Assembly: GCA_030549795.1 (NCBI GenBank) | Contig: JAUQQO010000047.1 | Coordinates: 1 to 64,000 of the forward strand | DNA: 64,000 nucleotides | Origin: Pseudomonadota bacterium | Lineage (GTDB): Bacteria > Pseudomonadota > Alphaproteobacteria > Geminicoccales > Geminicoccaceae | Reading direction: 5' to 3' | Part shown: piece by piece, positions 32,134 to 41,494 of the stretch | How positions within the stretch are numbered: position 1 is the stretch's first letter | Layout of the letters: the number at the start of each line of letters is the position of its first letter | The notes under the pieces: generated by a model | Database searches by the model: none | Told to the model about the DNA's origin: nothing | Seen by the model: only the letters and a program-made list of their open reading frames with translations | Position numbers and translations under genes: made by a program

Positions 32134-34338
32134 ATGCGCACGCCCGCCCCGCCCCCGGCCCTGCGTCGGCATCGGGGCCGGACCGTCTACCGCCTCTTCC
32201 TTTCCGCCGCTGCTGCGGTGGTCAGCCTCTTCGCCGCCCAAGCGGCCGAACCCAGCGGGCGCGAGGCCGAGGAGCCCTTCGTGCTCACCGCGCGCGAGCT
32301 GATTTGGGACCCCGGTGCGCGGGTCGCCACCGCGCGCGGAGAGGTCGAGATCAGCCGCGGCGGGCGCCTGTTGCTGGCCGATGAGGTGAGCTGGAGCGAG
32401 GCCGAGGGCAAGCTGCGCGCGCGCGGCAACGTCGTCCTGCTCGAGCCCACAGGCGACGCGTTCTTTGGCGAGTTCCTTGAGGTCACGGGCGATCTCGCGA
32501 CCGGCGTGGTCGAGCGCTTTCGCGTTCTCTTGCGCGGCGGGGCACGGATCGCCGCCGCGCGCGGCACCCGCCAAGACGGAACGGTGAGCGTCCTCGAAGA
32601 TGCCGTCTACAGCCCCTGTCCGCTCTGTGCCGACGGGAAGAGCCCGCCGCTCTGGCAGATCCGGGCGAGCCGGGTCAGCCACGACCGGCGTACGCGCGAC
32701 GTCACGTACGAGAACGCTCGCCTAGAGGTGGGCGGAGTGCCCATTTTTTGGGTGCCCTGGTTCCGCCACCCCGACCCGACCGTCGAGCGCCGCAGCGGGT
32801 TCCTCATCCCCTCGGTAGGATCGAGCTCGAGTCTCGGGCTCACGCTTGAGGTCCCCTACCATTGGGTGTTGGGGCCCGACCGCGATTTCACCTTCGCCCC
32901 CATCTTCACCACCCGCGAAGGTGTTGTGCTCTCGGGCGAGTACCGCGAACTGCGGGAAGTCGGCGAGAGCCGGATCGCAGCCAGCTTCACCTACACGGAT
33001 GCCTACGCGCGTGCTGGTCGCGAACCCGAGGGCAAGGCCCTGCGCGGCCATATCGATGCGCGCGGGCGCTACCGTCCGTTCGCGGATTGGGCAGCGGGCT
33101 TCGATCTTTCCCTCTCTTCGGACAACACCTACCGCAAGCGCTACGGCTTCGGCTCCGAAGACGTTCTCGAGAACCGTGTTTTTCTCGAAAAGATCGTCGG
33201 TCGCGATCGGCTGGCACTCGAGGCCTGGGCCTTTCAGGGCCTGCGGGAAGACGACGAACAGGGCAAGATCCCCATCGTGTTCCCGCTGGCCGAGGCGCGC
33301 CTTGTGAGCTCTCCGCTCGTCTTCGGCTCTTATTTGACGCTCGATACCAATCTCGTTGCACTTACCCGCACCGACGGGCTCGATACCCGGCGTTTGTCGA
33401 CAACCCTCGGCGTGGAATTTCCCTGGCTCGGGCCGATCGGCGATCTACGCCGGTTGCGCTTCGATATCAGAGGTGATCTCTATTACTATAATGGTGATCC
33501 GGAAACCTTTGCGGCCGACGGCAGCACAGAGTTCGAAAGCCGCTTCCTGCCGCGTCTTCTGGCCGATTGGAGTTGGCCGCTCATCGGCAAGACAGGCAGT
33601 TGGACCCACGTTCTTGAACCCGTCCTGGCTCTTAAAGCCATGCCCGATGTCGGACGCGAGCGGCGGATTCCCAATGAAGACAGCCGCGTCTTCGAGTTCG
33701 ACGAGACCAATCTCTTCGCACCGTCGCGGTTTCCGGGTCTCGACCGCGTCGATGGTGGAACGCGCCTTGCATACGGCCTGCGCTTCGATTCGCGCAGTGC
33801 AGGCGGCATCGAGTTGAGCGGGGTGGTGGGTCAGAGTTTCCAAGTCCACCGCAACGAAACCGTCCCTGCTGATTCCGGTGTGGACAAAAACCTGTCAGAT
33901 TATGTCGGCAGGATCGACTTTCGGCCGAGCGATCTTCTCGATCTGTCGTATCGTTTCCGTTTGGATCGCGAGGAGTTGGTGCTCCGCCGATCCGATCTCT
34001 TTTTGAGCTTCGGCCCCAAGCAGCTGCGCTTCGATCTCGGATGGCTCAGACTGTCGGATGAGCCCACCGGTCTTGCTCCGCGGCTGCGGGAGGAACTGCG
34101 GGCCGGGGTGCGCCTGCAGCTCTTCGACAATCTCGCTTTGGCTGCGCGCACGCGGCGCGACCTCAACGAGGATCGCCCGGTGTCCAACATGTTCGGTCTC
34201 CTTTATACCCATCCCTGCTTCGTGCTCGTCGCCGGGCTCGAGCAGCGCTTCACGCGGATCGGCGATCTCGACCGCGAGACGAGCTTTAAGATCCGCCTCG
34301 CGCTCGCCGACCTCGGCTGGGGCACGGATCGCGAGTGA
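32134..34338 (+). CDS. lptD: LPS-assembly protein LptD
   Basis: A 734-residue outer-membrane protein that, with LptE, inserts lipopolysaccharide into the outer leaflet. After a signal peptide (FLSAAAAVVSLFAAQAAEP) comes the N-terminal OstA jellyroll domain (VLTARELIWDPGARVATARGEVEI, SEAEGKLRARGNVVL) and then alternating beta-strand sequence (TFAPIFTTREGVVLSGEYREL onward). The pair CPLC in YSPCPLCADG and PCF near the end supply the cysteines for the inter-domain disulfides. ATG 32134 is the first start after an unlikely extension; surA follows 10 bp on. The divergent pepA leader contains its promoter. Confidence 0.93.
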   Translation: MRTPAPPPALRRHRGRTVYRLFLSAAAAVVSLFAAQAAEPSGREAEEPFVLTARELIWDPGARVATARGEVEISRGGRLLLADEVSWSEAEGKLRARGNVVLLEPTGDAFFGEFLEVTGDLATGVVERFRVLLRGGARIAAARGTRQDGTVSVLEDAVYSPCPLCADGKSPPLWQIRASRVSHDRRTRDVTYENARLEVGGVPIFWVPWFRHPDPTVERRSGFLIPSVGSSSSLGLTLEVPYHWVLGPDRDFTFAPIFTTREGVVLSGEYRELREVGESRIAASFTYTDAYARAGREPEGKALRGHIDARGRYRPFADWAAGFDLSLSSDNTYRKRYGFGSEDVLENRVFLEKIVGRDRLALEAWAFQGLREDDEQGKIPIVFPLAEARLVSSPLVFGSYLTLDTNLVALTRTDGLDTRRLSTTLGVEFPWLGPIGDLRRLRFDIRGDLYYYNGDPETFAADGSTEFESRFLPRLLADWSWPLIGKTGSWTHVLEPVLALKAMPDVGRERRIPNEDSRVFEFDETNLFAPSRFPGLDRVDGGTRLAYGLRFDSRSAGGIELSGVVGQSFQVHRNETVPADSGVDKNLSDYVGRIDFRPSDLLDLSYRFRLDREELVLRRSDLFLSFGPKQLRFDLGWLRLSDEPTGLAPRLREELRAGVRLQLFDNLALAARTRRDLNEDRPVSNMFGLLYTHPCFVLVAGLEQRFTRIGDLDRETSFKIRLALADLGWGTDRE

Positions 34339-34348
34339 GGAGGAACGG

Positions 34349-35308
34349 GTGTCGTCTGTGCTCTCGCCCCGCTTGTGGCTTGTGCTCGGGCCCCTGCTCC
34401 TTTTGCTCGTGACGCGCACAACACCCTTGCTCGCCGAAACGGCGAGCGAAGCGACCCGTATTGTGGCGGTGGTCAACAACGAACCGATCACGAGCCGCGA
34501 TCTCTTCGAGCGCATTCGGCTCTCGATCGTCGCCGCTGGGCTTGCCGACGATCCCGAGACCCGGCGCCGGCTCGCACCGCAGATCCTGCGCGGGCTCATC
34601 GACGAGCGGCTGCAGGTGCAGGAGGCGCGGCGGTTGCGCCTTGAGGTGAGCGAAGCCGAGATCGAGCGCGCCTTCGCTGCCGTCGCCCAGCGCAACGGTC
34701 TCAGCGCCGATGGACTCGCCCAGACCCTGCGCCGCATGGGCGTCGACCCGCAGACCTATCGCCAGCAGATCGCTGCGCAGATCGCCTGGGGTAAAGTCGT
34801 CGAGCGGGATCTTAGACCACGGGTGGTCGTCAGCCGCGAGCAGATCGAACAAGCCCTTGCCGAAACGAGCGATGAGGAACTGCTGTTGAGTGAGATCGTC
34901 TTGCCGGTCTACGTGGCCGATCAAGAGGCCGAAGTGATGGCAGAAGCGGAGGGCCTTGCGCGTTCTTTACAGCGGGAGGGCGATTTCGCGGCCTTGGCAC
35001 GGCAGATCTCGGCTGCTCCGAGCGCCGCCGAGGGCGGTGACCTCGGCTGGGTACGGCTCGACCTCCTGCGTCCCGAGTTCCGCGCCGCGGTCGCGAATTT
35101 GCCCAAAGGCGGCATCTCGAACCCGGTTCGCGGTCCGGAAGGGGTGCACTTGTTCTTGGTACGCGACCGCCGTCTGGCGACGTCGGTGAGCGCCGCCGAG
35201 CGCGAAGCGCAGATTCGCAACCGACTCGCCAGCGAACAACTGCAGCGGCTGGCCGATCGCCGGCTGCGCGAGCTGCGCCGAAGGGCCTACATCGATATCC
35301 GCGCCTGA
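34349..35308 (+). CDS. surA: SurA-like periplasmic peptidyl-prolyl isomerase
   Basis: A 319-residue periplasmic chaperone that helps outer-membrane proteins such as LptD fold. Signal peptide LWLVLGPLLLLLVTRTTPLLA is followed by the SurA N-domain (IVAVVNNEPITSRDLFERI, ILRGLIDERLQVQEARRL) and one parvulin domain (FAALARQISAAPSAAEGGDLGW-type segment, KGGISNPVRGPEGVHLF). E. coli SurA has two parvulin domains in 428 residues; the single-domain form is normal in alphaproteobacteria. GTG 34349 has AGGAGGA upstream and lies 10 bp after lptD. ksgA follows directly; the pdxA gene that sits between them in many genomes is missing. Confidence 0.9.
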   Translation: MSSVLSPRLWLVLGPLLLLLVTRTTPLLAETASEATRIVAVVNNEPITSRDLFERIRLSIVAAGLADDPETRRRLAPQILRGLIDERLQVQEARRLRLEVSEAEIERAFAAVAQRNGLSADGLAQTLRRMGVDPQTYRQQIAAQIAWGKVVERDLRPRVVVSREQIEQALAETSDEELLLSEIVLPVYVADQEAEVMAEAEGLARSLQREGDFAALARQISAAPSAAEGGDLGWVRLDLLRPEFRAAVANLPKGGISNPVRGPEGVHLFLVRDRRLATSVSAAEREAQIRNRLASEQLQRLADRRLRELRRRAYIDIRA

Positions 35309-35387
35309 ACGCGACGACAGTGCGCGCGAAGCGCCTGAGGGCGCGTTCGCGCAAGCCATAGCGGCGCTGCCCCCCTTACGCGAGGTC

Positions 35388-36245
35388 GTGCGCCGCTTCG
35401 GCCTCGCGCCGGACAAGCGGCTGGGCCAGCACTTTCTCTTCGATTCCCGGATCCTCGCGCGCATCGCCGCCGCCGCCGGGCCGCTTGCCGGGCGCACGGT
35501 GCTCGAAGTCGGCCCCGGCCCCGGCGGTCTCACCCGCGCGCTTCTGGCCGCAGGACCGGCCAAGGTCGTCGCCGTCGAGCGCGATCCCCGCTGCCTTGAG
35601 GCCCTAGCCGAACTCGCCGCAGTGGCCGGACCGCGCCTCGAGCTCGTAGCCCAAGATGCCCTCGAGTTCCCCCTCGCAGGTCTCGCTCCGCCCGGAGAGC
35701 TCGTGATCGTCTCCAACTTGCCCTACAACATCGGCACCCAATTGTTGCTGCGCTGGCTCGAGCAGGTCGATGCCATCGCCCTCATGGTGCTCCTGTTCCA
35801 AAAAGAAGTGGCCTTACGCCTTGTGGCTTCGCCCGGGACTCCCGACTATGGCCGACTTTCGGTGCTCGCCCAGCTGGTTTGCCGGATCGAGCGACTCTTC
35901 GATCTGCCGCCTTCGCTCTTCTCCCCGCCGCCGAAAGTGACCTCGTCTCTCGTGCGGCTGGTGCCGAGACCGGATCGCCCCTCCCAAGAGCTGCTCGCCC
36001 GCGTGAGCCGTGTGACCGCGGCGGCCTTCGGCCAGCGCCGCAAGATGTTGCGGCAGAGCCTGCGCGCGCTGTGCCCGCAACCCGAACCGCTCCTCGCCGC
36101 GCTCGCCATCCCTTCGACCGCGCGCGCCGAGACCTTGTCACCGCCTACCTTCCTCGCCCTCGCCGAGCGGCTCACTTCGCTTGTGGGATCGCAACCCGGA
36201 ACTGCTGGACGAACTCCGAGAGATAGGGCTGGCGGCGACGCTTGA
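35388..36245 (+). CDS. ksgA: 16S rRNA dimethyladenosine transferase
   Basis: About 285 residues; dimethylates two adjacent adenines of the 3' hairpin of 16S rRNA during small-subunit maturation. GQHFLFDSRI, SAM motif EVGPGPGGLTRAL, NLPYNIGTQLL (the NLPY catalytic motif) and FSPPPKVTSSLV are all present. The exact start is uncertain: homologues usually begin with a LPPLREV segment that lies in frame just upstream of GTG 35388, and no ATG, GTG or TTG precedes it; CTG 35367 would include that segment. The 3' end overlaps the convergent gmk gene by 74 bp. Confidence 0.93.
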   Translation: MRRFGLAPDKRLGQHFLFDSRILARIAAAAGPLAGRTVLEVGPGPGGLTRALLAAGPAKVVAVERDPRCLEALAELAAVAGPRLELVAQDALEFPLAGLAPPGELVIVSNLPYNIGTQLLLRWLEQVDAIALMVLLFQKEVALRLVASPGTPDYGRLSVLAQLVCRIERLFDLPPSLFSPPPKVTSSLVRLVPRPDRPSQELLARVSRVTAAAFGQRRKMLRQSLRALCPQPEPLLAALAIPSTARAETLSPPTFLALAERLTSLVGSQPGTAGRTPRDRAGGDA

Positions 36246-36843
36246 GCCGCTCCGCAGCGAGGATCGCGCGCACCGCGGCCACACTCGCCTCGAGGTCGGC
36301 GTTGACGATGACGTACTCGTATTCTGCCCAGTGGGTGACATCGGCGGCGACCTGGGCGAGCCGATAGCGCACCACCGCCTCGCTGTCCTGCGCGCGGCGG
36401 CGCAAGCGCTCTTCGAGGGCCGCAAGCGAGGGGGCGAGAATAAAGACGGTGACGACATCATCAGCTGCCGCTTCGCGCAGCTGTTGTGCGCCCTGCCAAT
36501 CGATGTCGAAGAGCACGTCGCGCCCGGCGGCGAGCGCCTCTTCGACCGCTCTGCGCGGCGTCCCGTAGCGATGACCGTAGACGAGGGCGTGCTCTAACAA
36601 TTCACCGTGTTCGACCATGCGGGTGAAGGTGGCATCATCGACGAAGAAGTAATCGACTCCGTCGATCTCGCCCGGACGCGGCGGTCGGGTGGTCACCGAT
36701 ACCGACATGACCACTTCGGGTTCGAGCGCGAGCAGACGGCGCGAGATCGTCGTCTTGCCGGCGCCGGAAGGCGAAGACAGGACGAGCATAAGACCGCGGC
36801 GCTGGAAGCGAACGCCGGATGGAACCGGGCTGACGAGCGGCAC
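36172..36843 (-). CDS. gmk: Guanylate kinase
   Basis: A 223-residue kinase converting GMP to GDP with ATP. Walker A SSPSGAGKTTISR, the GMP-binding SVSVTTRPPRPGEIDGVDYFF region (read in two halves), EHALVYGHRYGTPR and DIDWQGAQQL are diagnostic. It ends a minus-strand run of fatty-acid and cell-wall genes after mltG. The overlap of its last 74 bp with ksgA means the C-terminal tail VQQFRVAIPQAK is coded opposite the ksgA tail. Confidence 0.95.
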   Translation of the reverse strand: MPLVSPVPSGVRFQRRGLMLVLSSPSGAGKTTISRRLLALEPEVVMSVSVTTRPPRPGEIDGVDYFFVDDATFTRMVEHGELLEHALVYGHRYGTPRRAVEEALAAGRDVLFDIDWQGAQQLREAAADDVVTVFILAPSLAALEERLRRRAQDSEAVVRYRLAQVAADVTHWAEYEYVIVNADLEASVAAVRAILAAERLKRRRQPYLSEFVQQFRVAIPQAK

Positions 36844-36908
36844 GAGGGCGATCTCCCAGCAACGACACCCTTGCCAGTTAGCGCCGGATCGCCAGGCGAT
36901 GAAGTCGC

Positions 36909-37910
36909 TCAGCCGTCGTCACCGCGCATCCTTCCATCGCGGATCTGCCGCCAACGCGCGACGTTGCGGTTGTGCTCGGCGAGACTGCGGGCGAAGACGT
37001 GACCGCCTTGGCCGTCGGCGACAAAGTAGAGATAGTCGACGTCTGCCGGGTTGAGGGCAGCGGCGAGCGCACTGCGTCCCGGATTGGCGATGGGCTCGGG
37101 TGGTAATCCCGCGATTCGATAAGTGTTAAAGGGATGGTCGATTTCGAGATCCTTGCGCGTGAGCGGTCGCCCCAGATCATTACTGCCGCCCGTGAGCGCA
37201 AAGATCACGGTGGGATCGCTCTGCAAACGCATGCCGAGCTTCAAGCGGTTGACGAACACCGCCGCCACGAGCGGCTGTTCCTCTTTTTTGGGTGTCTCGC
37301 GTTCGACGAGCGAGGCCAAGATCACCGCCTCTTCCGCTCGGGTGTAGGGCAGGCCCGGGGCGCGATTCGCCCACAATTCCTCGAGGCTCGTGCGCATCGC
37401 CTCCTGCATCCGCTCGAGCAGCCGCGCCCGTGGTTCCCCCCGCGGCACAAGCCAGGTCTCAGGAAGAAGCGTGCCGTTGCGCCCGGGTGGTGGGAGGGGC
37501 CCTTCGAGCACGTCCGCCGCCTCGAGAAGGGCGTGCACTTCGCGGGTCGTCAGCCCCTCGGGGATGGTGATGCGGTGCAGCACGATCCGGCCGCTTTCGA
37601 GCAGGTCGAGCACCGCGCGCGGGGGCATGTGCGCCGCAAAGCGATATTCACCCGCCTTGAGCGTACGGTCGCGGCCCTGCAGGCGGGCAGCGAGCACGAA
37701 CGCCCAGGCCGGGGCGATCACCTCGTGTTCTTGCAAGAACGCCGCCAAGTCGGCGAGTCCGCCGCGCGGAACGATGAGAACGCGCTCTTCGGCGAGCGGT
37801 CCCGGCGCATCGAGCCAGCGGGAAAGCGCGCGCAAGCCCAGAAGTCCGGCGAGCGCCGCGAGCAACGCGAGGAAGACCGCCCCACCCGCGAGCCGGACGA
37901 GAAGCCGCAT
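36909..37910 (-). CDS. mltG: Endolytic murein transglycosylase MltG
   Basis: A 333-residue YceG-family protein that cleaves nascent glycan strands near the inner membrane and helps set glycan length. One N-terminal membrane helix (AVFLALLAALAGLLGLRAL) precedes the LysM-like subdomain and the catalytic domain with ILASLVERET, where the Glu is the catalytic acid, then VFVNRLKLGMRLQSDPTVIFAL. It lies 4 bp downstream of fabF, the standard alphaproteobacterial arrangement. Confidence 0.93.
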   Translation of the reverse strand: MRLLVRLAGGAVFLALLAALAGLLGLRALSRWLDAPGPLAEERVLIVPRGGLADLAAFLQEHEVIAPAWAFVLAARLQGRDRTLKAGEYRFAAHMPPRAVLDLLESGRIVLHRITIPEGLTTREVHALLEAADVLEGPLPPPGRNGTLLPETWLVPRGEPRARLLERMQEAMRTSLEELWANRAPGLPYTRAEEAVILASLVERETPKKEEQPLVAAVFVNRLKLGMRLQSDPTVIFALTGGSNDLGRPLTRKDLEIDHPFNTYRIAGLPPEPIANPGRSALAAALNPADVDYLYFVADGQGGHVFARSLAEHNRNVARWRQIRDGRMRGDDG

Positions 37911-37914
37911 GGGC

Positions 37915-39186
37915 TTACCCGAAATCGGGGCGGGTCATGATCAGCGTGGCGTTGGTGCCGCCAAAGCCGAAGGAATTGGAAAGCGCCGCCCGCACCTGAC
38001 GCCGTTTGGCGCGGTAGGGAACGAGATCCATGCCCTCGGCACCCTCGCACGGGTTATCGAGGTTGAGAGTGGGTGGCACGATCTGGTCGCGGATGGCGAG
38101 AATCGAGAAGATCGCCTCAACCGCCCCCGCAGCACCCAGAAGATGGCCGATGGCGGATTTGGTCGAGGACATGGACAGCCGATAAGCCGCCTCTCCGAAC
38201 AGCCGCTTGACCGCACCGAGTTCGATCTCATCGCCCAAGGGCGTGCTCGTCCCATGCGCGTTGATATAGTCGATGTCTTCGGGAGCGAGCCCGGCATTGG
38301 TGAGCGCCGCCCGCATCGAGCGATAACCGCCATCGCCGTCGGGCGACGGTGCGGTGACGTGATAGGCGTCACCCGAAAGGCCATAGCCCTTGATCTCGGC
38401 GTAGATCTTGGCACCGCGCCGTCGCGCGTGCTCGAGCTCTTCGAGCACCACGACACCCGCCCCTTCCGCCATCACGAAGCCGTCGCGGTCGCGGTCCCAC
38501 GGCCGCGAGGCCTTTTCGGGGGTGTCGTTGAAATTGGTCGACAGGGCCCGCGCGGCGGCAAAGCCGGCGATGCCGAGCCGGCACACGGCGGCTTCGGAGC
38601 CGCCCGCGACCATAAGATCCGCATCGCCCAAGGCGATCAGCCGGGCAGCGTCGCCGATCGCATGCGCGCCGGTCGAACAGGCGGTGACCACCGCATGGTT
38701 CGGCCCTTTAAGACCGAAGCGGATGGACACCTGACCCGAGAGCAGGTTGATGAGGGAAGCGGGAATGAAGAACGGGCTCACCCGCCGCGGGCCTTTGGTT
38801 TCGAGCTCGACCGCGGTTTCGGCGATGGTCTTGAGGCCACCGATGCCGGAGCCGATGAGCACGCCGGCACGCTCGCGCTCGGCTTCGCTTTGCGGCTGCC
38901 AGCCCGAGTCCAAAAGCGCCTCTTTGGCGGCAGCGATCCCGTAGACGATGAAGAGATCGTTTTTGCGCAGGTCTTTAGGTTCGAGGTAGTCGGTGGCCCG
39001 GAAGGCGCCGGGTCCGTCACCCGTGGGCACGAGCCCCGCGATCTTGGAGGGCAGATCCGAAGTGTCGAAATGTTCGATCCTGCGGATCCCGCTCTCGCCG
39101 GCGAGCAGCCGCCGCCAGCTGATCTCGACCCCGCAGCCTAAGGGTGTCACGAGGCCGAGGCCGGTGACCACAACCCTGCGCAGCAC
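37915..39186 (-). CDS. fabF: Beta-ketoacyl-ACP synthase II
   Basis: A 423-residue condensing enzyme that elongates acyl-ACP with malonyl-ACP. The Cys-His-His set is intact: VTACSTGAHAIGDA, NAHGTSTPLGD and KSAIGHLLGAAGAVEA. The N-terminus RRVVVTGLGLVTPLG and the tail NSFGFGGTNATLI are typical. It is followed by mltG and preceded by acpP within 38 bp, so one transcript is expected for fabD-fabG-acpP-fabF-mltG-gmk. Confidence 0.96.
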   Translation of the reverse strand: MLRRVVVTGLGLVTPLGCGVEISWRRLLAGESGIRRIEHFDTSDLPSKIAGLVPTGDGPGAFRATDYLEPKDLRKNDLFIVYGIAAAKEALLDSGWQPQSEAERERAGVLIGSGIGGLKTIAETAVELETKGPRRVSPFFIPASLINLLSGQVSIRFGLKGPNHAVVTACSTGAHAIGDAARLIALGDADLMVAGGSEAAVCRLGIAGFAAARALSTNFNDTPEKASRPWDRDRDGFVMAEGAGVVVLEELEHARRRGAKIYAEIKGYGLSGDAYHVTAPSPDGDGGYRSMRAALTNAGLAPEDIDYINAHGTSTPLGDEIELGAVKRLFGEAAYRLSMSSTKSAIGHLLGAAGAVEAIFSILAIRDQIVPPTLNLDNPCEGAEGMDLVPYRAKRRQVRAALSNSFGFGGTNATLIMTRPDFG

Positions 39187-39223
39187 GCTGTTCTTCCCCT
39201 TGGGCGCGCGCGATCGGACCCGA

Positions 39224-39460
39224 TCAGGCGCTGTGCTGTTGAATGTAGGTGATGGCGTCCTTCACCGTCTGGATTTTTTCGGCTGCATCGTCGGGAATCT
39301 CGATGTTGAACTCTTCTTCGAAGGCCATCACGAGCTCGACGGTATCGAGGCTGTCGGCGCCGAGATCGTCGACGAAGCGGGCGTTCTCCGTCACCTTGGC
39401 CTCATCGACACCCAGGTGCTCGACGACGATTTTTTTCACGCGTTCGGCGATGTCACTCAT
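39224..39460 (-). CDS. acpP: Acyl carrier protein
   Basis: A 78-residue acidic carrier protein; Ser37 in [19 protein letters not shown] receives the phosphopantetheine arm. [18 protein letters not shown] is the usual first helix. ATG 39460 is used because the frame upstream of it is unlike any carrier protein. It sits between fabG and fabF. Confidence 0.97.
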   Translation of the reverse strand: MSDIAERVKKIVVEHLGVDEAKVTENARFVDDLGADSLDTVELVMAFEEEFNIEIPDDAAEKIQTVKDAITYIQQHSA

Positions 39461-39571
39461 GGGATCCAGCACTCCGTCCAGAGCGTTTCCGCATTCCTTA
39501 ACGGCCCGCCCGCGGTCGAGACCGGCGGGCTTGTACACGAGGGTCGAAGCCTTGGCCAGCGCGCGCCGGCC

Positions 39572-40306
39572 TCAGAACATGGCCATGCCGCCGTTGACGT
39601 GCAGGGTCTGCCCGGTCACCCAACCGGCTTCCTCGGAAGCCAGGTAGAGCACCGCGAAGGCGACATCGTCCGGCGTTCCGAGCCGGCCGAGCGGGATCCG
39701 TTGCACGAGCGCTTGGCGCTGTTTGTCATCGAGGGCGTCGGTCATCGCCGTCACGATGAAGCCGGGCGCCACACAATTGACGGTGATGCCGCGGCTTGCG
39801 ACTTCGGCTGCGAGGGCCTTCGTCAACCCCACAAGACCGGCTTTGGCAGCGGCGTAGTTGACCTGACCGGGGTTGCCGGTGGCCCCGACGATCGAGCCGA
39901 TGTTGACGATCCGGCCGTACCGCCGCCGCATCATCCCTTTTAGAGCGGCGCGCGCGAGGCGAAAGCAAGCGGTCAAGTTGGTGTCGATCACCGCCTGCCA
40001 GTCTTCGTCCTTCATCCGCACCGCGAGCTGATCGCGGGTGATGCCGGCATTGTTGATGAGGATATCGAGCGAACCTTCTGATTCGGCAGCTGCCACGAGC
40101 TGTTCTGCGGCACCCGCCTGGGTGACATCCGCTACCGCCACCTTCGCCCGCTCACCGAGCTCGCAAGCGAGCGCTTCGAGCGCCTCGCGCCGCCGACCGG
40201 CGAGCACCACCTGCGCCCCGGCGCGGTGCAGCGCGCGCGCAACCGCGCTGCCGATGCCGCCGGAGGCGCCGGTGATCAGAGCCGTGCGGCCGGTGAGCGC
40301 GAACAT
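39572..40306 (-). CDS. fabG: 3-oxoacyl-ACP reductase
   Basis: A 244-residue short-chain dehydrogenase that reduces beta-ketoacyl-ACP with NADPH. It has TGASGGIGSAVA, NNAGITRDQLAVRM, the catalytic Ser (NIGSIVG), Tyr and Lys (VNYAAAKAGL), and the C-terminal GQTLHVNGGMAMF. ATG 40306 follows the fabD stop by 8 bp, and this start gives the standard length; the longer frame runs antisense-free but through fabD and is rejected. Confidence 0.96.
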   Translation of the reverse strand: MFALTGRTALITGASGGIGSAVARALHRAGAQVVLAGRRREALEALACELGERAKVAVADVTQAGAAEQLVAAAESEGSLDILINNAGITRDQLAVRMKDEDWQAVIDTNLTACFRLARAALKGMMRRRYGRIVNIGSIVGATGNPGQVNYAAAKAGLVGLTKALAAEVASRGITVNCVAPGFIVTAMTDALDDKQRQALVQRIPLGRLGTPDDVAFAVLYLASEEAGWVTGQTLHVNGGMAMF

Positions 40307-40314
40307 CGAAGCCG

Positions 40315-41265
40315 TCAACCCGCCAGTGCCGCCGCAGCGGCGTCCAACTCGCTCGGTTCGCCGAGCGCGAGGATCCGTGCTCCCGGGACCCCACGCTTGG
40401 CAAGACCGGAGAGCACCTTGCCCGGTCCGAGTTCGAGCACGAGGTCGACGCCCAAGCGCGCCATCGTCGCCATGCTCTCGCGCCAGCGCACGCGCCCAGT
40501 GACCTGACGGTACAGCAGCTCGGAAAAGAGCACGGGATCTCGTACCGGTTCGGCGGTCACATTGGCGATGAGCGGCACCGCAGGCGCGCTGAACCGGGTC
40601 CGGGCGAGCAAGGGCGCGAGCTCCTCGGCAGCGGGGGCCATGAGCGAACAGTGGAAAGGAGCCGAGACCTGCAACATGACCGCCCGCTTGGCTCCGTGCG
40701 CTTTGGCGTGCGCCACCGCTCGCTCGACCGCCTCTTTGTGGCCGCTCACCACCGCTTGGCCTTCGGCGTTGTCGTTGGCGAGCTCGCACACTTGGCCTTG
40801 CGCCGCCTCGGCCGCGATCGCCACCACGATGGCGGCGTCCAGCCCGAGGATGGCCGCCATCGCGCCCACACCGGGCGGCACGGCGCGTTGCATGGCCGCC
40901 CCGCGCCGGCGCACGAGGCGCGCCGCTTCGCCGAGCGCGAGGGCGCCAGCGGCCACGAGCGCCGAATATTCGCCCAAAGAGTGGCCGGCTACGCAGAACA
41001 AGAGCTCGCCCAGCGGGCGGCCGAGCCGCTCTTCGAGCGCCCGCTGCGCCGCGATCGAGGTCGCAAGCAGAGCCGGCTGGGCGTTCTCGGTAGCGGTCAA
41101 CAGATCCGCCGGTCCCTCGAAGATCAGGCGCGAGAGGGGCTCACCGAGCGCTTCGTCGACCTCTTCGAAGACCGCGCGCGCAGCCGGCGAGGCCGAGGCG
41201 AGCGCTCGCCCCATGCCGACCATTTGCGAACCCTGGCCGGGGAAGACGGCAGCGGCTCTGCTCAC
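40315..41265 (-). CDS. fabD: Malonyl-CoA:ACP acyltransferase
   Basis: A 316-residue enzyme loading malonate onto ACP. FPGQGSQMVGMG, the nucleophile in AGHSLGEYSALVAAG and the His in SAPFHCSLMAPAA are all present, with ELGPGKVLSGL near the end. The start is GTG 41265 with only a weak ribosome site. It is the first gene of the fatty-acid operon and is divergent from rpsF over 229 bp. Confidence 0.95.
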   Translation of the reverse strand: MSRAAAVFPGQGSQMVGMGRALASASPAARAVFEEVDEALGEPLSRLIFEGPADLLTATENAQPALLATSIAAQRALEERLGRPLGELLFCVAGHSLGEYSALVAAGALALGEAARLVRRRGAAMQRAVPPGVGAMAAILGLDAAIVVAIAAEAAQGQVCELANDNAEGQAVVSGHKEAVERAVAHAKAHGAKRAVMLQVSAPFHCSLMAPAAEELAPLLARTRFSAPAVPLIANVTAEPVRDPVLFSELLYRQVTGRVRWRESMATMARLGVDLVLELGPGKVLSGLAKRGVPGARILALGEPSELDAAAAALAG

Positions 41266-41345
41266 ACGATAGTCCAGATGCAGCGGAAACGCGACCGCTC
41301 ATACGAGACGGCACCGCACTGTCAAGCGTCGCCTGCCGCGACGCC

Positions 41346-41373
41346 TTGCGCCTGTGCACGACACCTATATAGT
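41346..41373 (+). promoter_or_regulatory. Candidate sigma-70-type promoter for rpsF operon
   Basis: TTGCGC (41346-41351) and TATAGT (41368-41373) are separated by 16 bp in the fabD-rpsF divergent gap, pointing toward rpsF. The TATATAGT run stands out in GC-rich surroundings. It would give a leader of about 115 nt before the S6 start. Confidence 0.5.
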
Positions 41374-41494
41374 GCGTCGGCCACCGCGCGGGGCGGGACG
41401 ACCTGCCACGGCCTCGAGGCGCGGTGCTTCGATCGAACGGGGCGGCGGTCACCGCAGCGCTCCGTTCGTGCCTTTCGAGACCACAGGAGCTTCC

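Noticed and set aside
31999-32682. Long N-terminal extension of the pepA frame
   Set aside because: It lies antisense to lptD, and the ATG at 31998 gives the normal PepA length.
40307-40789. N-terminal extension of the fabG frame
   Set aside because: It overlaps fabD in another frame and is Arg/Gly-rich without SDR features.
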